In this document: piece by piece, positions 24,794 through 35,957 of the stretch
Numbering within the stretch: position 1 is the first letter of the stretch
Layout: the number at the start of each line of letters is the position of its first letter
Source of the DNA: Apis mellifera
Lineage: Eukaryota; Arthropoda; Insecta; Hymenoptera; Apidae
Assembly (NCBI RefSeq): GCF_003254395.2
Contig: NC_037641.1
Span: 7,171,001-7,235,000, forward strand
Direction: 5' to 3'
Length of the DNA: 64,000 nucleotides
Notes under the pieces: generated by a model
Database searches by the model: none
The model's input: only the letters and a program-made list of their open reading frames with translations
Told to the model about the DNA's origin: nothing
Position numbers and translations under genes: made by a program

Positions 24794-26762
24794 ATCATCG
24801 TTCGAGGATATGGTTTAGGATATCAGGGGAACGAGGAGAGGCAAAGAGAGGAAAATAGGGAAAGAGGTGGAAAGGAGTGGAGAAACGGTTTTTTGTGCTG
24901 CAACACGGGTTTCTGGATCGAGAAATCGAGATGCTGCATCCGAAAGCGTTTCCAACTCGTCTAAGTTCTCGGGTAAATAGCCGGAGACCTTGATTCTTAT
25001 TGCATCCGGATACCGTGAGCAAGTACCATCGCGACTCGGAATTCTCTCGAATTGAAGGGATAGGAAATTCTTTCTTTCACTCTTTATCTCTTCCCTCAGA
25101 AGATTGAAAGAGAATTTTGGGGAATTATTTGAATACTACTTTAAATGCTTTCGACATTTAGGTTACATTCCATTTCAGAGTTATTTGTTTTAATTTCAAG
25201 GAAAATGAATGTACGGTAATGGTAAAGAAAAATAATTTGTAATTAAACTTTTTACGCGCGTGAAACGAAATGGCTCATTAGTAGAAGAGCAATAACTTTT
25301 CATTAATGATGCAACGGTATACAATGACGCTAATTTATGTTTTAAATCCAGCTTGCAATGCATTCAATTTTATTCCTCATCCATAATATAATAGTATTAA
25401 ACTGAAGATGTAATTACAATAAATAAAATTTTAACTATGAAAACAATTTACAGAATAAATTTGAAATAATCTGCATTGATAATGAAGTTTGTAAAAAGGA
25501 AAAAAATTCGATCTTTAACAAAGAAGAAAATACTTCGAGTGAATTAGAATTACGAAAGCTCAAGTCTGTTCGTTATCTGTTATTAATAAAGTTGATAGAC
25601 GAAGAAACAGAGAGAACGAAGAAATAAGAGTGAAGGTATTTACTTGGAATTAATAGTCTTTCCGTCTATCATTGAAAATCGATCTTTCGTTTTCGAGAAA
25701 TCGACTAGGTTGGCCAAGCGTTTACGTGGAATTCAAATCGCACCTACTACAAGAAAGTAATAAAGGAGCGCTTTCATCATCATCCTAGACGGCTGTGCCC
25801 AGCAAAAGAGCACTTAATACTACCACCAAGCCTCGCTATCATCGCGCCTCCTTCAGCCACCACCGACAGCTTCTGTGTTTTCTTTCAACTTTTATATAAG
25901 CACTGTCCTCTTCTTCTTCTTCTTCCTTCTTTTCTTACTTCTTCTTCATGCTCCTACCACTTTTTCAACTCTCTAAGTCTTCTCTTTGTTCCCATATTCT
26001 ACTTCTTTCCCCCGCTTTCTTTGTTTCCAGTGCAACCCTCATTGTCCCCTTTTCTTGTAAACACTTCTATTTTTCTTCAGTCATCCTCTCTCTCTTCCTC
26101 CCATTCTGTAGATTCCTTCGTACTTTTAAAGAGTTCGATCCAGATGGATCTTTCTTATCACATGGAATTCTATTTTCTAACGGTATGTTTCTTCCTTCTC
26201 TTGTTCGTTTTCTTCTTAATCCTTTCTTAATTTAAATTGCTCAATTGTTCTAACAATTCCGAGATTACGAGCTTCTTTTTTTTTTCCTTTTCTTTTTACT
26301 TGCCTTCTTCTTCAAATTTTACCGCAACGCAGATTTTGTCTCATCTTCCTTCCCTTTGTTTTTAATTATTCGACCCAAAATCGGTTTTAATTTATTTGCA
26401 TCGTATGAGAAGATAATGACAAGCCAAAAGATGATAATTGTTCGAGCTAATACCAATTCAAATTGCTATCCCTCAACTATTTTCTACTTCGTTATCGAAA
26501 TAATACGTACAATATGTATCAAATTGCACATTATCATTTCATTAAATAAAGTATGCAATAATTTCATGATTAATTACGTTGCATATTGTAACACGTATTA
26601 CAATAAATTACTTCGCATATTGCAATAGACGATCGATATGAATTTTAATTATTAATGATTTAAATTTCCAATTATTAAAAATATTTCATTATCATATATT
26701 TAGCATTTAATTATAAATAATAATAATACATTAAATATTGAATTCTTTTTAAAAAATATTTT

Positions 26763-26783
26763 TACACTATGATATATAGTGTA
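26763..26783. repeat. Small hairpin, 8-bp arms
   Basis: Arms TACACTAT and ATAGTGTA flank a 5-nt loop in AT-rich DNA. Confidence 0.8.
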
Positions 26784-27608
26784 ATAAATATTATCTATAT
26801 TAATATTCATAAAGCTATAAATTATTTTTCAAAATTACACTTCACGTATATTATTGAATGCACGTTGAAGTGTAAAATAAGTTAGCAAATATATGACTAT
26901 TAAAACAAATACATTTATATTGAAATTGTTAAAAAAAAAATGATTAAAATAATTTCAATTTTCTATCAAGCTTCTACCATCAAATAAAATAATTTTTATA
27001 TGAAAAATTTCATTATATTTTCAATAATAGAACAAGAGTTGTAGAATAATAGTTAAATATATATTATATATTAGACATATAATGAAATTGAATATAAATA
27101 TATAATATTCGTTTAATGAAAAATTATTTCAACTGTGAACTATAACAAAGAAACTTTTCCTCATAATACTCTCTTAATCTCATAATACTATAATGCTTTA
27201 TGAACACTAATTTTTAAATTAATACTTTGAAAGAACAGTACCTTGAAAGACGCAGCATGGTTTCACTTTAAACGATGTTGGTTGAAAAAGTGCAAAGTGA
27301 AGTAATTGCAGCCTTCTGAAGTTTATAGTGGTTGGTGACACACGCTGGGGACACATGGTTCCATCTTTCCTGTAAATAAGAGCACACGCGAGTCACTTGG
27401 TTGCAATAGTTGAAGACGTAGGAGTCAAGAGACCAAAGCTTAAATCGAGTTTGCTCTCCGTATCGAATTTCGTAGAAAGTGCACTCCCCGGTGTGTTGCT
27501 TGCCATCGAAAGACTTACTAAGACAATATCACCTCGACTGACAATCCCATAGAATGTATCGTTTAAATTTATTTCAAACTAATACTAACTAGTAGGAATA
27601 TTATGAAA

Positions 27609-27636
27609 TTCTATCTAAAATGAATTTTAGATAGAA
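27609..27636. repeat. Near-perfect 28-bp palindrome
   Basis: Arms TTCTATCTAAAAT and ATTTTAGATAGAA pair perfectly over 13 bp, with only two unpaired central bases (GA). Too tight a loop for a miRNA precursor; it may be a cruciform site or a remnant of an inverted-repeat element. It lies just right of the 27240-27560 island. Confidence 0.88.
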
Positions 27637-28066
27637 CAGAGGAAGAACAAATTAAGGTAAACACGATTATTTCAAATATTCTTTAGATACTATTTATGAA
27701 AGTTTGAATTCCTACAAGTATTCTTATTTTGATACAATACATGTAATTCTTGTTATTAGATATTACATGAATAAATATGATAATGAATGTTAATTAAAAT
27801 AATTTCTTTATGTTTTAAAATATACAAACTTCAAGATATTAAAATGATGTTTTCAAAATTTCATTTACCTGAAAGTTCTTTTTGATACTATTATATCGTT
27901 TTTCGATTCTTAATAATTAAATACTAATTTCAATAATTTACTAATATATATTCAATTCTAATATTCTATTTCTTTCATTTAGTTGAGAACATGCATAGGA
28001 AATATTCTCAAACTTGAAGACACATACCTAATTTAGTTCCAACTTCTTGTTTTTGATTTTAATTAG

Positions 28067-28291
28067 CATTCCAACAATTAGACAAAGTTTGCCCGTTAAT
28101 CGATCATTGAAGTTGGTTATAGTTTTATCCAGTATTAATATTCATAGGATTGTGGGAGTTATTGCCATCTTCAGAGAAAGGGTGAAATCGATTCTGTTCC
28201 AACGGTTGATGCTTTAGCAGAAAACTTCTATACCGACCATTGAATTGCACTTCTGCAGTTAAAGAAGAGAATAATCTTAGTTATAATGCAG
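28067..28291 (+). ncRNA. Possible noncoding exon (225 nt)
   Basis: A long pyrimidine tract (CTTGTTTTTGATTTTAATTAG, AG at 28065-28066) is followed 225 nt later by a near-consensus donor, GCAG|GTTAGT (GT at 28292-28293). The segment has clearly higher GC than its AT-rich flanks, as expected for an exon. It contains stops in the frames I checked, so it would be untranslated: an upstream leader exon of the gene that starts near 29.37 kb, or an lncRNA exon. An enhancer with accidental splice signals is the main alternative. Confidence 0.25.
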
Positions 28292-29129
28292 GTTAGTATC
28301 ATGGGATGCAACAATATCATGTTCTGTTATCTATTACATATATAGAAGTATTTGATTTTATCGTTATCTTTTGAAAAATGAATATAAATAATATAATATA
28401 TTCATTATTATAGGAAACAGTTCATAATTATTTTTCATTTGTATCTGTATCCCATGCATGTAAAAAAATTTGATACAAAGTATGTACTTGTATAAGTGAA
28501 GATACCAAAGTCATATATTTATTATCTATTCTAAAATCTATTATGCGCATATATTTAAATTTTTTACTAAACTCACTCTACTTTGATAATTCTATATTGA
28601 TAAATTCATTTTTATTATTTCTAGTATACTTACGACACGTTTATCCTTGACAGAATAATTGTTCTTATTGCGACGTAACGTACAATAAATTTACGTAAAA
28701 TAATTTATATATATGAAAATAGAGCATGTAATATATATTACAAATAATCACACTTTTGAAATTTAAACACATCTTTAAATCACTTTATCACTTCTCTATG
28801 TTTCACAAATTTATAATATTGAATTAAAAAAATTAACGCTTGCACATTCGACAAAGAAATTCTACTGCTCACGCCATATTAAAACATCGATATTTATCGA
28901 TAAATGAATTGCAAGTTATCGATATATTTTATTACTAGAAATTTTGAAATTTCATAAAATTAAATAATAAAAATATTTAAAAATCAAAATAAAATTTCCC
29001 ATTGTTAATTTAAAAAGATTAACATAATAGCAAAATAAAAAATAATATAAATATTATTTTTTAACTTCGATATATTTATTCGATATTCTTTCGAGTAACC
29101 GTTGTATAGTTACCTCAACTTGCCGTCTG

Positions 29130-29165
29130 ATGGCGCAAATGTCTAGTTCGTAACAGTATGGCGGG
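29130..29165 (+). promoter_or_regulatory. Pair of ATGGCG (Pho/YY1-like) motifs upstream of the promoter
   Basis: ATGGCGC at 29130 and ATGGCGGG at 29158 contain the reverse complement of the GCCAT core bound by Pho/YY1. They lie about 210-245 bp upstream of the predicted start site at 29374. On the minus strand the same region carries a donor-like GAG|GTAACT at about 29113, so a divergent transcript is possible. Confidence 0.3.
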
Positions 29166-29342
29166 CTGACAGTGTCGTGTTACAGAATTAAATTATTTCG
29201 AAAAGTGAAAATTATTAGAAAATGAAGTGTTCGATTCTTGAGATTCTCGAATAATTGAAGACACGAGAGGAAGGAATATACAGGTATATAATAGACATGC
29301 GTGAGTTGTATACGCGCTTGAGTAGGGATAGCGTGGCGCGTG

Positions 29343-29406
29343 GGGCTGCGCCGGCTTACGATTGTCACTTGTCAGTCTGCCGCGAGCGCTCTTATGGAGT
29401 AGATCG
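29343..29406 (+). promoter_or_regulatory. Inr + DPE core promoter, start at ~29374
   Basis: TCAGTC at 29372-29377 matches the arthropod initiator consensus TCAKTY exactly, with A+1 at 29374. AGATC at 29401-29405 matches the downstream promoter element RGWYV and sits at exactly +28, the spacing required for Inr/DPE function. No TATA box is seen at -30, as expected for a DPE promoter. The surrounding sequence is GC- and CpG-rich after a long AT-rich belt. DPE promoters are common at developmentally regulated insect genes. This is the best-supported transcription signal in the window. Confidence 0.55.
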
Positions 29407-29798
29407 TGTGTATCGCGTTTCGGTTTGGTGGTTTTTCTCGTTTATTCGAAGCCGTGAGTGAGTGAACGGTGTAAATAAACATTAATGTCATCGCCGAGGG
29501 GTATTTTGGAAGACGCGTTACCGCGTCTCTTCGCGGTTTTTACATCGAAACGTCGATTCATTTACAATTTTAGAAACGTAGTTTGAATTCTAAATTCAAC
29601 GCCATTCCCGCGTTTTCGAATTCGTAGTTGCGTCGATAAACGTATCGAGTGCACATTCGTTACTTTTTCTTGTGCTTTGTGAAAAGTCGTGTTATTGTTT
29701 CGTGAAACATTAGTTATTATTGTGTATTTTGAGTGTCCATTGGATTACCACGAAGCGTGGCGTTGCTTCTACGATTCCGGAACAGGAGGAAACGTCAA
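29374..29798 (+). other. Predicted first (leader) exon of an unidentified long-intron gene
   Basis: The exon would run from the Inr at 29374 to the donor GTCAA|GTGAGT (GT at 29799-29800), 425 nt, and is CpG-rich. It carries a minimal upstream ORF (ATG GAG TAG, 29394-29402) and a 33-codon ORF at 29485-29586 (starting MSSPRGILEDALPRLF), but no long frame open to the donor, so it is probably 5' untranslated. A 7-bp hairpin (AGACGCG/CGCGTCT, TTAC loop) lies just inside the 33-codon ORF and could affect scanning. No coding exon follows within the remaining 34 kb that I can support, so the gene body would lie to the right. The product is unknown. Confidence 0.4.
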
Positions 29799-30320
29799 GT
29801 GAGTCAATGATATTTTATTCGTTTGCATGTAATTACAAGACACGTCCAACGTTTCTTGCGTAGCTACGAACGAGGTAGTTAGAAATGTAGACAAGTGTTT
29901 CCGTTTCGTTTAATATGTCACATCGAGATATAAAAACGAGGAAAAAATATAAACATATATAAGCTTTTGCTAAGCTGAATCTTCCGATAAATATTGTTGA
30001 AAGTTAGATAAAGGAACAGGTGTTCCTTTCTCGTCTTGGTTAAATCGCAATTTACGTGGACACGTATAAACGTTGGACTTGTATTGTATAAAATATATCG
30101 CGACCGTGGGACGAGTGACAAATTATATTTTGAAATGACACACACACACATATATCAACAATTTTCATTGTCAAATATGCAATCTGAATTTTGCCATGCT
30201 CTAAATTTAAATATCGATACGAATTCATAAATAAAATCATTTCCATTCCATAAAATAAGTCGATCGGTATTCTATTTTCAATCGAATCTTCAATACGTTT
30301 AATTAGATTTATTGTTGGTG

Positions 30321-30357
30321 AGCCGCGGCGGCCATATTTAGTTAAATAAGCGCGCGC
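30321..30357 (+). promoter_or_regulatory. Pho/YY1-like GCCATATT element in a GC-rich patch
   Basis: GCCATATT at 30331-30338 matches the Pho consensus GCCATHTT. It sits between a GCGGCGG run and a CGCGCGC run inside AT-rich DNA, about 950 bp downstream of the predicted start. Intronic position near a promoter is compatible with a Polycomb response element or an intronic enhancer, but a single site is weak evidence. Confidence 0.25.
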
Positions 30358-32158
30358 AATTAGAACATTTTAGAATTCTAATGGTTTTTGATTTTCCAAT
30401 TTTGCAAATAATTCGTGGTATTTAACGAGTATTTGTTTAAATTCCAATGAAAATAAAATAACATAATAGAATACGCGAATCTCTTGAAATTATTTATTTT
30501 ATAAATTCTTCTTTTGAATTTATATCGTTTGTACGAATATCAACGCGTAAGAATTCTACAAAATTTTAATTCAGTTAAAATGATTTATATTATTTATGCA
30601 CGATACGATTTTTGCTTTTATTTTCTTTATACGTAAAATTCCAATCCCAATAAAATCATAAATCCATTAGAATGATATTTTAAACGATTTAAAATCATTT
30701 ATACCGTATGTTACAATTATGAATCGCGGTTCAATTAACAATTCTGAAAATTATAAATTGAATCAAAATTCTATACGAATAAATTATAATTAATTAATAT
30801 CAGTTATGTAGGGAAATATTTCATTGAGACAAAAATTCAATTTTTTTGGTATCTTTTATTCTTCTAAATATAATTCCCAAAAAGTTTTATACAACGATAT
30901 ATGTACTCAGTAGAATAATTTGAAAAATCAATATTGAAATTGTAATAGAATTTAATACGTCCAGAAATATATTTTTCATCGGGAAATTTGAATCTTTCGT
31001 AGCATCGCGAGTAAAATTTGAAACTGAATAGTTTTCTACCTACGCGACCGATCATTATTGAAGCATTTATGATACACAGACGAGGGTATTCGTATTTTTT
31101 ATTGTCTATAAATCATGCGAGGCAACGTGGGTTGTCGTTCGTCCCACGGTCAAGACGTGATACTCACGTCTCGATACATAATCGAGACTGCAGGACGTCG
31201 AATCGGTCGATCTTCGAGACAGCGTCGCGGCGGAAAATTCGAAAAAATTATAAAAAAAAAAGATAAATATAGAGAAATAGTCGTCGGAGTTACGGATGGT
31301 CAAACGTTCGTTGATGCGAATCAACATCGCGTCGCTCCAATTACTTCAATTATAGTACCGTCACGCTGATTCGAGCGTACAATGAATTTTTTAATGGTCA
31401 TTGTTTCCGATTGGTCTTGCATGGAGCAAGATTGGAAATTCGCAATTAATAATCGCCGTTTTCCTTCCATCATTTTTCCACGCTTGTCTTCCTCCTAACA
31501 GTTGATCATAGAATTCATTGGCCTTGTATCATTGACTTATCATCGACTACAAATCGTTTCGCTGCAATAGACAATCATTCGAAAAAATCATTTTCGAAAT
31601 TATCCGTAATTCGAGTTACCTGTATATAGTTCTTGCAATTGCGAAAATAATTTAAATTTTAAAATTAAACTCTCTCGATCTTTCTCGATCAATACCAACG
31701 CTTAATGCTTCAAAAAAAAAAAAAATTATTTTAACATCAAAATGAGTTCGTTAATATTAAATTCTCTGTATTCCCATCCAAAAACTTCAGCTCTCTTCAA
31801 AAAAGAGAAACGTATAAAAACAAACCAATCAATAACACTCGCTTCGAAACAATTGCAAATTCGAAAATTTACATTATTCATCGCGCATCCCCCCACGAAG
31901 CAACACGATTTCCCATCACACAATCCACCGATTCGAAATCCTCCCACCCCTGAATATCAATGTCGGCCAATTAGCATTCGAAAAGTCTCGCCGCAGCCTC
32001 GAATCGGCGTGTCGGTATCGTTTCTCGCTTTCAAGTTCACCGCCTCGCCTCTTGTATATCCGATCGTATACCGCCGAGTCTCGAGGATGGATTTTTCTAA
32101 CCCAGTTTCCTTGGCGAACGTGGCCGTGTAGATATCGACGCGAATTGCACACCTGTTG

Positions 32159-32232
32159 TTTCGTGCATCGTGCATCGACACTTTCGTGCGCGGACGATGC
32201 ACGAAAATTGTGCCGTGCATTGGCCATGCACG
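32159..32232. repeat. GTGCAT-rich nested hairpin cluster
   Basis: TTTCGTGCATCGT (32159-32171) is perfectly complementary to ACGATGCACGAAA (32194-32206) with a 22-nt loop. A second hairpin, CGTGCAT-TGGCC-ATGCACG, follows at 32214-32232. In all, GTGCAT or its complement occurs five times in about 70 bp. The arrangement could be a homotypic binding-site cluster or a structured RNA element; the loop and arms do not match a miRNA I know. Confidence 0.8.
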
Positions 32233-34363
32233 TGGGCCGGTTACGCGTCCCTTCTTGATATTCCTGTTGCGCGATCCGAGCGAAGGAGAGACGGAATTCG
32301 CCGCGATTACGAGCGCGGCTATATGACCCAAATACAAGTAAATGAGAACGACCGTGACGAGTACGATATAACTTGATTCGTGTCGCAGTTCGAGCGATGC
32401 AACGATGGAAATTATTGAAATTTTCGAGCAATTAGGGACAATTCGAGCAAATTGTGCCGGATAATGGTGGCGGGTTAGGAAAGGATCGCAGTTTTTGCAC
32501 GCTGCGATCGACGCCAGGTAAATTGAAGTAGATTCGATCGATTTTGATCCTGAATCGAATGTTGATTAATTTGACGAACATTTTAATCGATCCACGTAAT
32601 GATGAATAACTGATAATGTGCTTTAATCGGGTGAAAGATATATAAAATTACGCAATTGGGAATCAAAGAATTGTTTGTTCGAAAAAATGTTGGAAATTCG
32701 AATCAAAATTTTATCAAGCATTTTCACGGAGATAATTTAATTTAACATTATACGAAAAGTTTTTGAAAATTGGGCGGAACTGTTTTCGGTGTATAGCGAT
32801 GTAATTACGAACTTGCCATTTCGTTTGAATAGCTGTTGATTGCGCTATTTCGCTAATTTAACAGGGGAGGGGGGAGGAGAGGAGAAGGGAGGAATGTAAT
32901 AACAGTTTCGAGTTTCTAATTAATACAAGATCATCCATATTTTATTTAACATTTGAATCATTTTCTCGAATAAAATTTCGGATTTCACGGATAAACCGAT
33001 GTTCAATAGCCCGTTTTATTTGATTGAAAATGGTGGTGTAATCATTACAGTGGAACAATCGATTTAAAAAAAACGGTAAGGATAAAAATTATTCGCGTTC
33101 GTTAAGGGACAATGTCTTCGCCGATGCATTGTAATTCGTATAATTGGGAAACGTAGCGATCATTACGTCCAATGATTTCGTTCCATTGTTGCAAACCCGA
33201 TACGGTTAATTAAAGGGCGAGGGAAGCTTTTATTGTTACGCAAAGGCACTTGGAGTTCATTAAAATCTGAAATTGGTTCATCATTAAAACGCGTTTAAAA
33301 AAGAAAAAAGAAAAAAGTTCATTCAGCTCGTCAGCCATATTTTCGTCGGATTCATTATTTTTATAATTTCTGCTTCGAAAAGAGAAATGTGAAATTTCTT
33401 TTTACGCAGTATCTCGTATCGCAATTGAAAAATGTTATCCAATTGTCTCGTATGCTGAAATATTTGGGTCGTAATATGCATTTCAACAATGGAATGTAAC
33501 GTGTATAGAATATTATTTGTCGTTAGAACAAAAATTCTGCCTCTTCTCTGTGTATTACAAAATTGCAGTCACGTTTGCCAAGGAATATTTTTACGTTGTA
33601 CATAATTGCATGATTTCCCTATTACACGTGGCGTAGATAAGTACATAAAAGTGATACAGAAGAGAACGATAAATAAAGATTAAAGTTTTTGTTTTTATAA
33701 CTTATGTCTTTATTTACGTTACGTATTTGACGAAGCATTGACTTCAACGTCGAGAAGATAAGTTTTATTTCGATTTTAATTTTAAGAACCTCTGTGCGAA
33801 TGTCGATAGACGTGTTACGTTAAATGTTAAATTATAGTATGGTAAAAATATATTTATTCTTGATGAAACAACACGAGTAAAAGTAAATTTAATTATTCCA
33901 TTATAATTTTAATTAACTTGCATTAGATATTTCATTATTTTGTCGTTATATTTATAACTTCGAAAACGTGTCTGTATTATCACGTTATAATCTACGATTA
34001 TTCTGTGCGTAATTGCGCAATAATGATAACACGGATGGATATAATTTCTGACGACGAAAATTAATAAATTTTCATTCGAAATGGAAAGATCAATCATTCC
34101 GGATGAATATTAAAATCGTTCCAGATAATAAAAAAAAGAAATAACAAATTTACATTACATATAAATTGTTCAACTGGTTGATTTTCAAATTAGAATCACA
34201 ACCGAGCGTTCTCCAGGACGAAACTATTTATACAGTTCTTATGAAAACTCATAAACCACCATAATCATCTTCTAATCTGAAAATCTCGTAGGTAGATGTA
34301 ATTACTCTGGTAATCAAATTATAATTTTAAATCTTGTTTATATTCTTAGTATATACATGTATA

Positions 34364-34785
34364 TACAGGATGTCCTGTAGCAAATGAGATATATTATTTC
34401 AAAGGTTGATTCATCACGTGCAAAAATATGAATATTCCAAATAAAATATTTGTCTAATAATAATAATATCTACCCACGACATCAAACAAAGCGTACACTA
34501 CCGTTCAAAAGTTTAGAAACAATTCATATTCTTCCACGAAATAGAAGAAGCTTCTATAAATAATTTCGAACGTTCACTTGTACACTTTGCACAAAGAAGA
34601 ATCGATAAATAAAATATTTATCAAAAAATTTGTTCGTAAAGAGACGAGACAAGAAACAATCATTTCTCTTTAATTCGAACCTTTTAATAACCTTTTAATA
34701 ACAATGCACGCGGATACTTTCTCATTTTTCTAAACTATCTCTCTCTCTCTCCCTCTCTTTCTCTGTTTGTACACGACATCCTGTA
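34364..34785. mobile_element. Small TA-flanked Tc1/mariner-type MITE (~418 bp)
   Basis: The left end CAGGATGTCCTGTA (34366-34379) and the inverted right end (reverse complement of 34770-34783, CAGGATGTCGTGTA) match at 13 of 14 positions. Both are flanked by TA (34364-34365 and 34784-34785), the target duplication of Tc1/mariner elements. Ends of the type TACAGGRTGTCC are widespread in ant and bee genomes. At 418 bp and with no transposase frame, this is a non-autonomous copy. A CT microsatellite occupies its right end (about 34736-34765). Inside, TACACTACCGTTCAAAAGTTT at about 34495-34514 resembles the terminus of another Tc1-like family, hinting at a nested fragment. Confidence 0.6.
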
Positions 34786-35500
34786 TTCATTTCAGCCGCC
34801 GAGAAAGTAACCCAAATGTACACTAATAATTCACCGTACTTATTATCCATGCTTCAGACACGACGTTACATCAGAAAATAAACGACGACCGGAAAATACA
34901 TTTAACGCGAGTTGTACGTAAACTGTAGAGATCGCGAAAGATATCTACGATCTCGCAGAAAGAGATGAGCCGAGTGATACGCATATCGCACGTTCACGCA
35001 TTCTAAACGCAACGAGGCACACGCGTGCGCGGCCGAGTCACGGACATCCGGGTGCACGCGGATATCCGTGCACGGAAAGCGTAATTAATAATTTCGGTCT
35101 GACCCCCTCGGAAGGCCCACCCCGCGCCCTTCCCTTCCTTTCTTCTCGCCCCTGCCGGTCTGCCGTATTTTCGAACAATACGGCGCCAAGGTGTCTTTTC
35201 CATTTACCTGGGGAGATCTATTGTACGCAACTTACGCCCATTCACGTAATACGTGGGGTTGAAAATTAGATAACCCGATCCACAGCTGCTCGAGGATCTC
35301 TCTTTCGAAAACTGGTTCCCCGTACAGTTCAAATTGGTATTGTATTCGCAGGAATTTTTGGGATAGGGATACGATTTAATTTATTATACGCGCATTTCGT
35401 GTATTTTTAACATCTCTTCCGAAAAAATGTTTTGTACAAATAATAAATTTGAACAATCTTGATGAAATTTTTTGATTAAAATTGATGGTTCTACGTGTAA

Positions 35501-35501
<1 letters not shown>

Positions 35502-35570
<69 letters not shown>
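35502..35570. repeat. (TA)n microsatellite, ~69 bp
   Basis: An essentially uninterrupted TA/AT dinucleotide run, the longest in the window. Likely length-polymorphic. Confidence 0.97.
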
Positions 35571-35572
<2 letters not shown>

Positions 35573-35918
35573 GAACGAAGATATCGATTGAAATATTGAC
35601 CGAAGAAGGAGATAGCGGTTTTTAATTTTTCCGATCACGTAATTTTATTTACTTAGCACATGGATTTGTAACGACAATAACGACCATTCATCGGTTTATC
35701 GGCTAGTCTCTTATAATTTCGAGAAGATCGAAGTTTTAGAATTCCGTGAAAGGAAGGCACGAATCGTCGTGGTGAACTAAATCGAGGCATCGCCGATATA
35801 TATATAAAAGAAAAATCAAATGAATGCAGTATCGAGCGTTGGTTCTAGCATTCGAGGTCGTCCCGTTATTGTTTTTATTCCCGGTACAAACGTGACAGAC
35901 GTGTGCACTCGAATTTAC

Positions 35919-35957
35919 CTGGGCGCAGCAAACGTCGATGCCGGCTTCGTGCACGGT
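35919..35957 (-). CDS. Possible 39-nt (or 44-nt) internal exon, minus strand
   Basis: On the minus strand a branch-like CTTAACTAAT and a pyrimidine tract (AACCCCCTTTCCACTGACCAG) are followed by tandem AGs, then by an open segment ending GCCCAG|GTAAAT (donor GT at 35918-35917). Using the second AG (TTCAG) the exon is 39 nt, in frame, and reads TVHEAGIDVCCAQ. Using the first AG it is 44 nt (35919-35962), and all frames are open. The acceptor is one of the best-looking in the window. I do not recognise the peptide and no partner exon is evident; on the opposite strand from the 29.37-kb promoter it would belong to a different gene. Confidence 0.25.

Larger units (their letters stand above)
24211..26640. 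other. Noncoding DNA with CT-rich, TCGAG and GGGA simple repeats
   Basis: Pyrimidine-rich sequence at about 24380-24550 precedes a (TCGAG)n repeat and a (GGGA)n repeat. 25780-26250 is again pyrimidine-rich with TTC repeats at about 25910-25950. Frames in these stretches (for example 24212-24562 and 25948-26235) are dominated by S, L, F and P and simply translate CT-rich DNA, so I do not call them genes. Confidence 0.6.
26641..29100. other. Very AT-rich belt with two normal-composition islands
   Basis: Most of this stretch is AATATT-type sequence of very low GC with almost no CpG, unlike the rest of the window. Two islands stand out: about 27240-27560 and 28065-28300. Small hairpins occur at 26763-26783 and 27609-27636. 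Frames are short and stop-rich. It resembles an AT-rich spacer upstream of the promoter at 29.37 kb. Confidence 0.6.
29799..34363. other. Noncoding DNA, probable start of a long first intron
   Basis: If the leader exon is real, this is intron. It contains a Pho/YY1-like element at about 30321-30339, a GC-richer stretch at 31100-31370, and a GC-rich region at 31970-32340 holding repeated GTGCAT motifs. The overlapping frames at 31916-32431 on both strands reflect that GC-richness and have no domain. A purine-rich G-run segment lies at about 32864-32895. The remainder is AT-rich and featureless. Confidence 0.5.

Noticed and set aside
26641..29100. Mitochondrial insertion (NUMT) as explanation of the AT-rich belt
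   Set aside because: Frames are very short in all six phases even under relaxed codes, and no tRNA-like or cytochrome-like sequence is visible. Simple AT-rich spacer is more likely.
31916..32431. 171-codon minus-strand frame, with others overlapping it on both strands
   Set aside because: The frames arise from local GC-richness and the GTGCAT repeats. No recognisable protein family, and several overlapping frames on both strands are just as open.
32864..32895. Purine-rich G-run segment as a G-quadruplex
   Set aside because: Only three well-spaced runs of three or more G within loop limits, so it does not meet the four-run rule.
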